Below, one piece after another: positions 43,019 to 50,949 of a stretch of 64,000 nucleotides of DNA. A program made the translations under genes and the position numbers. The stretch is from Aalborgiella sp043740415. GTDB lineage: Bacteria > Pseudomonadota > Gammaproteobacteria > Burkholderiales > Burkholderiaceae_C. The stretch covers positions 1-64,000 of the forward strand of contig JAYUCJ010000152.1 in assembly GCA_043740415.1 (NCBI GenBank), given 5' to 3'. The notes beneath the pieces are model-generated. The model was not told the DNA's origin, did no database searches, and worked only from the letters and a program-made list of their open reading frames with translations. Each line of letters starts with the position of its first letter. Position 1 is the stretch's first letter.

Positions 43019-44908
43019 TTATTTTGTAGGTGTTGTTGGCGTTGTAGCAGCATTTTCAGGCGTCCAAATCGTGCCAATTGACACTGATTTGAGCTTCTTC
43101 TGCCGCCCGTACCACAAGTTGACCAAACCACGTGAAAACAGCACCGCAGAAAACATGCTGGTCAAAATACCTATGCAATGCACCACCGCAAAGCCGCGCA
43201 CGGGACCTGAGCCGAATGCCAAGAGTGCTACACCCGCAATCAATGTGGTGATGTTTGAGTCAAAAATTGTTGCCCACGCACGCTCGTACCCCGTGGCTAT
43301 GGCTGCTTGCGGCGAGGCGCCACCGCGCAGCTCTTCGCGCACACGTTCGTTGATCAACACGTTGGAGTCAATCGCCATACCCAGCGCCAAGGCCATGGCA
43401 GCAATGCCCGGCAATGTCAATGTCGCTTGCAACATGGACAACACCGCTACCAGCATCAACAAATTGACACCTAGCGAGAGTGATGAAAACACGCCAAACA
43501 TCATGTAATAAACGCACATGAAGGCAACAATGACCAAGAAGCCCCAAGTCACGCTGTTGAAACCTTTGTCAATATTGTCTTTGCCAAGGCTGGGGCCAAT
43601 CGAGCTTTCTTCGATGATTTCCATGGGTGCAGCCAGTGAACCAGCGCGCAATAGCAAAGCTGTGTCGTTGGCTTCAGACGTGTTCATGCTGCCAGAGATC
43701 TGCACGCGGCCACCGTTGATTTCAGAACGGATGACGGGCGCTGTGACGACTTCGCCCTTGCCTTTTTCAAACAAAATAATCGCCATGCGCTTGTTGATAT
43801 TTTCGCGCGTGATGTCCGCAAAAATACGCGAGCCTTTGGCATCCAGGCTCAAGTTAACCGTGGCACCTTGGGTTTGACTATCAATGCCAGCTTGTGCATC
43901 GGTCAAATTTTCACCCGTCAGAATGACTTGTTTTTTCACAATCACGGGTCGGCCATTGCGCTCTAAGAACCGTTCTGAGCCAAACGGAACGGATCCAGAA
44001 TTGGTTTCTGCCGCTTGTCCCTCAGAAGATTCATCGACCATGCGCAACTCAAGCGTTGCCGTACGACCCAATATGTCTTTGGCTTTTGCCGTGTCTTGTA
44101 CACCAGGCAGTTGCACCACAATGCGGTCTAAACCCTGCTGTTGAATCACCGGCTCGGCCACACCCAGCTCGTTGATACGGTTGTGCAGCGTCACGATGTT
44201 TTGTTTCAGCGCCTGGTCCTGAATTTTCAAGGCCGCTTCCGGTTTGATGGTTGCGGTTAATTTGTACTCTGTGCCTTCAGGCGCATCGCTGGTCGTTAAT
44301 TCCGAGAATTGATCAGCGAGCACTTTTTTAGCTGCCGCCAATGTTTCTTGGTCACGGAATCTGATTTCAATGTTTGAGCCATTGCGCGACACACCACCAT
44401 GACGCGCATTTTTTTCACGCAAGGCAGAGCGAATATCACCTGTCAACGACTCTGTCTTTTTAGTCAGCGCAGCTACCATGTCCACTTGCAGCATGAAGTG
44501 AACACCGCCGCGCAAATCCAAGCCCAAGTACATGGGCGCAGCACCCAGCGCATTGAGCCACGCGGGTGAACGGCGTACCAAGTTCAACGCCACCACATAA
44601 TTCGGCGCGCCGGCATCAGGCACCAAGCTTTTCTGAATCGCGTCTTTCGCTTTTAACTGCGCGTCCGTGTCTTTGAAAAGTGCTTTGATGGATTTACCAT
44701 CGAAAGTGACACCATCTGGCGTTAAACCGGCGGTTTTCAGGGCATCTTCAATTTTGATCTGCGTCGCGCTGTCTACTTTGATGCTGGATTTGGCACTGGA
44801 GACCTGCACCGCTGGCGCTTCACCAAAAAAGTTGGGCAGTGTGAAGAGCACGGACACCAAAAGAACGATCAAGATGACCGCATATTTCCAAACCGGGTAA
44901 CGATTCAT
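43019..44908 (-). CDS. secD: protein-export membrane protein SecD
   Basis: A 629-residue partner of SecF. L-G-L-D-L-R-G-G-V-H-F occurs around residue 128, followed by the large periplasmic P1 domain, and later the helices with M-A-I-D-S-N-V-L-I-N-E-R-V-R-E-E. The order yajC-secD-secF is conserved. 75 bp separate it from yajC. Confidence 0.97.
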   Translation of the reverse strand: MNRYPVWKYAVILIVLLVSVLFTLPNFFGEAPAVQVSSAKSSIKVDSATQIKIEDALKTAGLTPDGVTFDGKSIKALFKDTDAQLKAKDAIQKSLVPDAGAPNYVVALNLVRRSPAWLNALGAAPMYLGLDLRGGVHFMLQVDMVAALTKKTESLTGDIRSALREKNARHGGVSRNGSNIEIRFRDQETLAAAKKVLADQFSELTTSDAPEGTEYKLTATIKPEAALKIQDQALKQNIVTLHNRINELGVAEPVIQQQGLDRIVVQLPGVQDTAKAKDILGRTATLELRMVDESSEGQAAETNSGSVPFGSERFLERNGRPVIVKKQVILTGENLTDAQAGIDSQTQGATVNLSLDAKGSRIFADITRENINKRMAIILFEKGKGEVVTAPVIRSEINGGRVQISGSMNTSEANDTALLLRAGSLAAPMEIIEESSIGPSLGKDNIDKGFNSVTWGFLVIVAFMCVYYMMFGVFSSLSLGVNLLMLVAVLSMLQATLTLPGIAAMALALGMAIDSNVLINERVREELRGGASPQAAIATGYERAWATIFDSNITTLIAGVALLAFGSGPVRGFAVVHCIGILTSMFSAVLFSRGLVNLWYGRQKKLKSVSIGTIWTPENAATTPTTPTK

Positions 44909-44983
44909 GATTGCGCTTTTTAACGAATAAAACTAGAAACGAAACAACTCTTTGCAGATTGTTTACTTGATGCGGCCTTTTGC

Positions 44984-45319
44984 TTACTTGATACTGCCTT
45001 TTGGCAGGACTTGCACAACTGCGCTGCGTTGCAACTGTACTTCCACGCCCTTAGCGATTTCCAAGGTTAAATAACCCTCGCCCAACTTGGTAACTGTACC
45101 GAGCAAACCGCCCGCCGTGGCGATTTCGTCGCCCTTGGCCAAGGCGTCAATCATGGTGCGATGCTCTTTTTGTTTTTTCATTTGCGGGCGAATCATCACG
45201 AAATACAGCACCACAAACATCAGCACCAAGGGCAGCATGCTGGTCAATGTGGACATCATGTCGCCACCAGTAGCGGCTGCGGCAGGGGCGGTTTGGGCGA
45301 TGGCGGAAGAAATAAACAT
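44984..45319 (-). CDS. yajC: preprotein translocase subunit YajC
   Basis: A 111-residue single-helix protein bound to SecDF. M-L-P-L-V-L-M-F-V-V-L-Y-F-V-M-I-R-P-Q is the family transmembrane segment, followed by K-K-Q-K-E-H. The start at 45319 follows C-A-G-G-A-G; a longer open frame upstream lacks a ribosome site. Confidence 0.95.
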   Translation of the reverse strand: MFISSAIAQTAPAAAATGGDMMSTLTSMLPLVLMFVVLYFVMIRPQMKKQKEHRTMIDALAKGDEIATAGGLLGTVTKLGEGYLTLEIAKGVEVQLQRSAVVQVLPKGSIK

Positions 45320-45401
45320 GGAATCTCCTGAATTGTGTAGGGTCGTCAACAACTTCGTAAACAACCAATAGGGCAAAAAAGCCAACTTAGGATTGTAGTT
45401 C

Positions 45402-46067
45402 CTAATGTTGAGACGAAATCTGGCGTTTCAACTGCGGTTTCAGCAGCACGACAAGTGCGCCAGCACCGCCCTCAGCCGGCTTGGCCTGCACAAAAGCCAA
45501 AACTTCTTGCTTTTGAATCAGCCAGCTTTTAACTTTCCCCTTCAAAACAGGCTCTTTACCCGGTGAACCCAGCCCTTTGCCATGCACCACCCGCACGCAG
45601 CGCATGCCGTGCTTGTGTGCTTCACGGATGAAAGCACCCAGCGCCTCCCTCGCCTCATCGGTGCGCATATTGTGCAAATCGACCTGCCGCTGGATGCTCC
45701 AAATACCTTGCCGCAGCTTTTTTGTCACGTCTGTGCCAATGCCCGGGCGTCGAAAACTCAGGGAATCGTCAATATCAAGGAGCGATTCAACATCAAACTC
45801 GTCGCTCAAAGACTCGCGCAGCACAGCCGCATCATCGCGCTTTTGCTGCACAGGGTTGGGCTCAGGTTGCTTTGTTTTTGATAGCACCTTAGGCTTGTTT
45901 GATATCGGCTTTACGACGCCTACACTGCTTGCGAACAGGTTTTTATTGGCGAGCTTTAGCGCTGCAGCTGCCTTTTTAGCGGCTTCGTCTGCAGCATGTT
46001 TAGCCTGCTGATCAGCCAAAGTTTGCTTGACCTGGCTCAGATCAGCCAGCGTGCGAATACTTGCCAT
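45402..46067 (-). CDS. Smr-domain protein
   Basis: A 221-residue protein with an Ala/Lys-rich, probably coiled N-terminal half and a C-terminal Smr domain: V-D-L-H-N-M-R-T-D-E-A and R-V-V-H-G-K-G-L-G-S. Smr domains are nucleases acting on RNA or branched DNA, and small versions cut mRNA at stalled ribosomes. The usual D-L-H-G is D-L-H-N here. It lies 26 bp after glmU, co-directional. Confidence 0.9.
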   Translation of the reverse strand: MASIRTLADLSQVKQTLADQQAKHAADEAAKKAAAALKLANKNLFASSVGVVKPISNKPKVLSKTKQPEPNPVQQKRDDAAVLRESLSDEFDVESLLDIDDSLSFRRPGIGTDVTKKLRQGIWSIQRQVDLHNMRTDEAREALGAFIREAHKHGMRCVRVVHGKGLGSPGKEPVLKGKVKSWLIQKQEVLAFVQAKPAEGGAGALVVLLKPQLKRQISSQH

Positions 46068-46093
46068 GACGAATTTGTAACTTAGAAGACGGG

Positions 46094-47539
46094 CTATTTT
46101 GCGATCTTTTTAGGCCGCTGCCAGTTGGCAATGCTGACTTGCTTACCCCTTGCGACACTGAGAGCGCCTGCAGGCGTGCTTTTGGTGATGGTTGAACCAC
46201 CGCCCACCGTGCCACCCGAGCCTATCGTTACCGGAGCGACCAACACGCAGTTGCTGCCGATATGTACGTCCGCCTCGATCACGGTGCGGTGTTTGTTCGC
46301 ACCGTCATAGTTGGCGGTGATGCTGCCAGCCCCAAAATTGACCCGTTCGCCCACGGTCGCATCGCCTAGATACGCCAAATGGTTGGCTTTCGCGCCATCG
46401 GCCAAAGTGGCGTTTTTAACTTCGACAAAGTTGCCGATATGCACCTCTTTGCCCAATGTCGCACCTGGGCGAAGTCGGGCAAATGGCCCGATCAGCGCAC
46501 CCGCACCGACCAAAACACCTAATGTCTCACCTTCTATGTGGGTAAATGGGTGAATCACCGCACCATCGGCAATCACCGCGTTAGAAATCACGCAGTGAGC
46601 GCCCACTTTCACGCCAGAGCCCAAAGAGACTTGTCCTGAGAAAATACTATTGATATCGATTTCCACATCTTGACCGCACACCAAGCTACCACGCAGGTCA
46701 AAACGCGCAGGGTCAGCCAAGCGTACGCCCTGCTCCATCAGCGTTTTGGCTTGGCGCAATTGGTAAACCCGCTCCAGCTCAGCCAATTGAACGGGGCTGT
46801 TCACACCCGCCACTTGCGCTGCATCATCAATTTTGTGGGCGACGACCGTCAAACCATCCGCCACGGCGAATTTCACAATATCCGTCAAGTAGTACTCGCC
46901 TTGGGCATTTTTGTTGTCCAAACGCGCCAGCCAGCCTTTGAGCAGCTTGGCGGGCACCGCCATGATGCCGCTGTAAACCTCTTTGATCAACTTTTGAGCG
47001 TCATTCGCGTCTTTTTGTTCGACGATCGCTTGCACGGATTCATGACTGCGAACCACGCGGCCATAGCCCGCTGGATTCTCAAAATCAATCGTCAACAGCG
47101 CCAATTTATCGCCGCCAGACTTCTCTATCAGGTCTTGCAAAGTATCAACCTGCGTCAACGGCACATCGCCGCTGAGCACCAACACCATGCCATCATCAGA
47201 CAGAACTGGTACGGTTTGCAATACCGCATGCCCCGTTCCCAGTTGCGGCTCTTGAATTACTGAATTTATCTTTTTATAGGTATCAAATATAACTCTAGCC
47301 GGCGTATTTATTGCCTTAGTAGCTATTAAATTTATAGCATTTTGAACCACTTTAGATTCATGCCCCGTGATCACCACGGCGCTTCTGGCGTTCAATTGTG
47401 CTGCCGTATCGATCACATGTTCCAACAGCGGCTTACCACCCAGACGGTGCAACACCTTGGGAAGCGTGCTCTTCATCCGCGTACCCTTGCCCGCCGCCAT
47501 GATCACCACATCTAGCGGCATGCTTACAGTTTTATTCAT
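46094..47539 (-). CDS. glmU: bifunctional GlcNAc-1-P uridyltransferase / GlcN-1-P acetyltransferase
   Basis: Makes UDP-GlcNAc for cell-wall and LPS synthesis. The N-terminal domain has M-A-A-G-K-G-T-R-M-K-S, Q-L-G-T-G-H-A and L-S-G-D-V-P-L. The C-terminal left-handed beta-helix has K-A-N-H-L-A-Y-L-G-D and N-Y-D-G-A-N-K-H-R-T. At 481 residues it is ~25 longer than E. coli GlmU; a dispersed repeat (47296-47338) sits in frame between the G-H-E-S and Q-L-G-T-G-H motifs. Start may be 47521. Confidence 0.96.
   Translation of the reverse strand: MNKTVSMPLDVVIMAAGKGTRMKSTLPKVLHRLGGKPLLEHVIDTAAQLNARSAVVITGHESKVVQNAINLIATKAINTPARVIFDTYKKINSVIQEPQLGTGHAVLQTVPVLSDDGMVLVLSGDVPLTQVDTLQDLIEKSGGDKLALLTIDFENPAGYGRVVRSHESVQAIVEQKDANDAQKLIKEVYSGIMAVPAKLLKGWLARLDNKNAQGEYYLTDIVKFAVADGLTVVAHKIDDAAQVAGVNSPVQLAELERVYQLRQAKTLMEQGVRLADPARFDLRGSLVCGQDVEIDINSIFSGQVSLGSGVKVGAHCVISNAVIADGAVIHPFTHIEGETLGVLVGAGALIGPFARLRPGATLGKEVHIGNFVEVKNATLADGAKANHLAYLGDATVGERVNFGAGSITANYDGANKHRTVIEADVHIGSNCVLVAPVTIGSGGTVGGGSTITKSTPAGALSVARGKQVSIANWQRPKKIAK
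47296..47338 (-). repeat. dispersed two-hairpin repeat, copy 10, inside glmU
   Basis: Reads TAGCCGGCGTATTTATTGCC then GCTATTAAATTTATAGC. On the coding strand it gives N-L-I-A-T-K-A-I-N-T-P-A-R in the uridyltransferase domain of an essential enzyme, where E. coli GlmU has a much shorter loop. Confidence 0.92.
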
Positions 47540-47578
47540 ACTAATATTTCTACGATTTTTATATAAACTTAAGCTATG

Positions 47579-48163
47579 TCACGCTCTAGCTAACTCATCC
47601 ACCGCTTTGAACAAAGCCTGCCTTGCCTGGCTGATGGTTTGCCCTTCCCACGCGTGATCGCCAGCAGTGATGGGTTTGACTGCGGAAAACTTGCACCTTT
47701 CGGCTAGTTTAGCTACCGCCAAAGCGTCATAAACCGTGGTTTTGAGGCTATGGGCCGCCGATATATCCACCAAAATGACTTTTTTAGCCGCTGTAACGTG
47801 TTTTTTAACGACATCTGCCAGCGATGGGTCAGAGCCATGCAAATACAGCACAGACACGCCCGCCGCGCGGACTTTTTCCATCCACTCTGCATCATGCAAG
47901 ACAAACACCTGCACGCCTGATCCGCCGAAACTATCAGCCGTTTTGCTGGCAGAGTTCACAACCAGCAGCTTTTCAGCCACTTTGGCGTTTGCAGGCTTTC
48001 GCAGCGCAGCATCCAAGGCGACGACTTCACCGTCTTTGCCCGGCAACGGGTGATTGAAAGACTCGATCTGCAAGCCCGCAGTCGCGGCGGCTTCTAAAAA
48101 TTTAACGCGCGCTTGGGCATAACTGGTGGAAAACGCATCTATCACCCCGATTGCTCCGATCAT
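47579..48163 (-). CDS. DUF2817-like protein, short form
   Basis: A 194-residue protein. V-I-D-A-F-S-T-S-Y-A-Q-A-R-V-K-F-L and H-P-L-P-G-K-D-G-E-V-V-A-L-D recall the DUF2817 (M14-like peptidase) start, and G-G-S-G-V-Q-V also fits. The H-G-V-E-G zinc motif expected after N-S-A-S is replaced by K-T-A-D-S, and the protein is about half the usual length, so it is probably not an active peptidase. Its ATG overlaps the upstream hydrolase stop (ATGA). Confidence 0.5.
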   Translation of the reverse strand: MIGAIGVIDAFSTSYAQARVKFLEAAATAGLQIESFNHPLPGKDGEVVALDAALRKPANAKVAEKLLVVNSASKTADSFGGSGVQVFVLHDAEWMEKVRAAGVSVLYLHGSDPSLADVVKKHVTAAKKVILVDISAAHSLKTTVYDALAVAKLAERCKFSAVKPITAGDHAWEGQTISQARQALFKAVDELARA

Positions 48164-49377
48164 TTCACCAATCCCTTCAATCCAACAGTGCCAGCTTTCA
48201 ACGACTCTTCCACCAAACGCACCCAAAACGTCGCGCCCAGCGGAATCAAATCGTCATTGAAGTCATAACTAGGGTTGTGCAACATGCATGGCCCGCCGCC
48301 GTGGCCGATGGCGCGGTGGTCGCCTTCACCATTGGCGATGAAGCAATACGCACCTGGTTTGGCTTGCAGCATGTACGAGAAGTCTTCTGAGCCCATGGTC
48401 GGCTCTTGCGGCATCACGTTGGCTGCGCCCACGATGTCGCCCATCACTTGGGCTGCAAAGTTCGCCTCTGCCGCTGTATTGATGGTTGGCGGGTAGTTGC
48501 GGTCAAACTCAAAATCGCAAGTTGCGCCGAATGCAGCACTGGTGTGCTCAGCTATTTCACGCATGCGTTTTTCGATCAGGTCAATCAATTCCACCGTGAA
48601 TGTGCGCACTGTACCTTGGATTTCAACGCTGTCAGGAATCACGTTGGTGGCTTCACCACCGTGCATCATGGTGACAGAAATCACGCCAGCATCGATCGGT
48701 TTTTTGTTACGACTGATGATGGTTTGAAACGCTTGCACCATCTGGCAAGCTGCTTGTATAGGATCCACACCGTCATGCGGCAGCGCTGCATGGCCACCTT
48801 TGCCGTGGATGACGATTTTGAATTCGTTGCTGGATGCCATCACCGGCCCCGCACTCACCGCAAATTTACCCACCTGCATGCCTGGCCAGTTGTGCATGCC
48901 GTAGACGGCTTCCATGGGGAATTTTTCAAACAAACCGTCCTTGATCATCTCGCGTGCGCCGCCACCGCCTTCTTCAGCGGGTTGGAAAATCAAATACACC
49001 GTGCCATCAAAATTACGATTTTTAGCAAAATGCTGCGCTGCGGCCAAAAGCATCGCGGTGTGGCCGTCGTGCCCGCAAGCGTGCATCTTGCCGGCGTTTT
49101 TACTGGCGTGCGCAAAGGTGTTGTACTCCTGCATGGGCAACGCATCCATATCCGCGCGCAAGCCAATGGCGCGGTCAGACGTGCCGTTTTTGATGATGCC
49201 CACCACACCCGTCGTGCCCATGCCACGGTGCAGGGGAATACCCCACTCCGTCAGCTTGGCAGCGACCAAATCAGCCGTTTGCACTTCGGCAAAACACAAC
49301 TCTGGGTTGGCATGAATTTGCTTGCGGATGGCGGCTATGCCAGCGGCTTGGGTGGTGATGGAATCAATGATTTTCAT
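48160..49377 (-). CDS. M20-family amidohydrolase (hippurate hydrolase-like)
   Basis: A 405-residue zinc hydrolase. It has H-A-N-P-E-L-C-F near the start, A-C-G-H-D-G-H-T-A-M (metal ligands), Q-P-A-E-E-G-G-G-G-A, V-H-G-K/G-K-G-G-H-A-A-L-P and M-G-S-E-D-F. Members release amino acids from N-acyl or N-aminoacyl compounds; the substrate is unknown. It overlaps the next gene by 4 bp. Confidence 0.93.
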   Translation of the reverse strand: MKIIDSITTQAAGIAAIRKQIHANPELCFAEVQTADLVAAKLTEWGIPLHRGMGTTGVVGIIKNGTSDRAIGLRADMDALPMQEYNTFAHASKNAGKMHACGHDGHTAMLLAAAQHFAKNRNFDGTVYLIFQPAEEGGGGAREMIKDGLFEKFPMEAVYGMHNWPGMQVGKFAVSAGPVMASSNEFKIVIHGKGGHAALPHDGVDPIQAACQMVQAFQTIISRNKKPIDAGVISVTMMHGGEATNVIPDSVEIQGTVRTFTVELIDLIEKRMREIAEHTSAAFGATCDFEFDRNYPPTINTAAEANFAAQVMGDIVGAANVMPQEPTMGSEDFSYMLQAKPGAYCFIANGEGDHRAIGHGGGPCMLHNPSYDFNDDLIPLGATFWVRLVEESLKAGTVGLKGLVK

Positions 49378-49399
49378 AACTTTTCTTTACTGTGATGAA

Positions 49400-50311
49400 T
49401 TAAGCTTTGGTAGTTTGCACCATTTTCATGGCCGAGGCAATCAGGGCAGCGACTTGGCTCATGTCGCTGGGCACGATCAGGGTGGTGGCTGCGTCGTTGG
49501 CGACATTGCCATACGCATCCAGCGCTCTTTCAGCGACCTTGAGCTGCACCGCCTCAGCGCCGCCGGGCAGCCGAATCGCATTGGCGACCACTTGAATCGC
49601 GTGCGCATTGGCATCCGCCACCGCAGAAATGGCCGCAGCCTCACCCTGCGCTTTGTTGATCACAGCGGTTTTTTCACCTTCAGAGCGCGCAATAAAAGCT
49701 TCGCGCTCGCCAGTGGCAATGTTGATTTGCTCTTGGCGGCGGCCTTCAGAGGCCGCGATCAAAGCACGCTTGCCGCGCTCAGCGGTGATTTGCGCTTGCA
49801 TGGCATGCAAAATTTCTTTCGGTGGCGTCAAGTCTTTGATTTCATAACGCAGCACTTTGACGCCCCAGTTCAGCGCCGCTTCGTCAATCGCTGCGACCAC
49901 TTGCGCGTTGATGATGTCGCGCTCTTCAAAGGTTTTATCGAGTTCTAATTTACCAATCACGCTACGCAACGATGTTTGCGCAAGTTGAGAAATTGCAATG
50001 ACATAATTGCTTGAGCCATAACTTGCGCGCATCGCGTCAGTTACTTGAAAATACAACACACCGTCAACCTGTAACTGCGTGTTGTCTTTGGTGATACACA
50101 CTTGGCTGGCGATGTCTAGCGGGATTTCTTTCAACACATGTTTGTAGGCTACTCTATCGACAAAAGGCACTAAAAAATTCAAACCGGGCGTCAACGTGGC
50201 GTGATATTTCCCCAGTCGCTCAACCACCCAAGCATGTTGTTGCGGCACTATTTTTAGAGTACGAACAATAAAAATAGCAGCGATGACCAGTAGAACAATG
50301 GCGATTTCCAT
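49400..50311 (-). CDS. SPFH-domain (stomatin-like) membrane protein
   Basis: A 303-residue QmcA-like protein. One N-terminal helix, then the SPFH core (Q-Q-H-A-W-V-V-E-R-L-G-K-Y, P-L-D-I-A-S-Q-V-C-I-T-K-D-N), and a coiled C-terminal region rich in A-E-G/R (A-A-S-E-G-R-R-Q-E-Q-I-N). Such proteins form large rings in the membrane and often work with an NfeD partner, which is encoded 39 bp upstream. Confidence 0.9.
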   Translation of the reverse strand: MEIAIVLLVIAAIFIVRTLKIVPQQHAWVVERLGKYHATLTPGLNFLVPFVDRVAYKHVLKEIPLDIASQVCITKDNTQLQVDGVLYFQVTDAMRASYGSSNYVIAISQLAQTSLRSVIGKLELDKTFEERDIINAQVVAAIDEAALNWGVKVLRYEIKDLTPPKEILHAMQAQITAERGKRALIAASEGRRQEQINIATGEREAFIARSEGEKTAVINKAQGEAAAISAVADANAHAIQVVANAIRLPGGAEAVQLKVAERALDAYGNVANDAATTLIVPSDMSQVAALIASAMKMVQTTKA

Positions 50312-50350
50312 GAGGATTCCTTTTAAAGTTTAAAAATCAAAGTTGAAAAA

Positions 50351-50776
50351 TCAGAGTTTTTTGACGATTAAACGACTACCGATGACTTGCTCAATACCGT
50401 AGCTACCTGCACCAGATGCGCTGCCTTCTTGCAACTGCACTGTCCAAGATGCACCACGGTATTTGATGTTGGCTGTGCCATCGGCTTGCCAAGCATCTAC
50501 CTGTACGGTTTGCCCAATGTCCATGTTCACATCGCTGTTGAACTCGGCGTTTTTCCCGACCATTTTCTTGCCGCGCAACAAGTGCCAAGCAATCACCGCG
50601 CCGCCACCAATCACAGCAGCAATCACCAATTGCGCAGTCACATTCAGCCCCATATGCGCAGCAATGGCCGCCGCCGCCAGACCCACAGCAAACATCAGCA
50701 AATAAAATGTGCCGGTCATCAGCTCAACCGCAACTGCCAAGCCTGTCAGCACCCACCAGATACTTGAATCAGCCAT
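50351..50776 (-). CDS. NfeD-family membrane protein
   Basis: A 141-residue short-form NfeD: three hydrophobic helices and a C-terminal OB-fold-like domain (G-Q-T-V-Q-V-D-A-W, A-N-I-K-Y-R-G-A-S-W). The start at 50776 follows A-A-G-G-G-G-A. The pairing with an SPFH gene is conserved and implies a joint role in membrane organisation. Confidence 0.88.
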   Translation of the reverse strand: MADSSIWWVLTGLAVAVELMTGTFYLLMFAVGLAAAAIAAHMGLNVTAQLVIAAVIGGGAVIAWHLLRGKKMVGKNAEFNSDVNMDIGQTVQVDAWQADGTANIKYRGASWTVQLQEGSASGAGSYGIEQVIGSRLIVKKL

Positions 50777-50949
50777 AAATCCCCTTTTTGTGTAACTTGC
50801 ACCACATTTTGACTGAATCATGCGCGCATAACCGCCCAGATGCACGATGTGGCTCAATATTTCCTTACACTTCCCTCCTGTTATGTGATTTCTTGTGATT
50901 TTTTTGTTTTCACGATTTTTAACTTCTACCCTCCAATCAACGCATCGCC

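Noticed and set aside
48406..49395. 329-codon open frame opposite the M20 hydrolase gene
   Set aside because: His/Arg/Cys-rich composition typical of an antisense frame; the M20 product on the other strand has all metal-ligand motifs.
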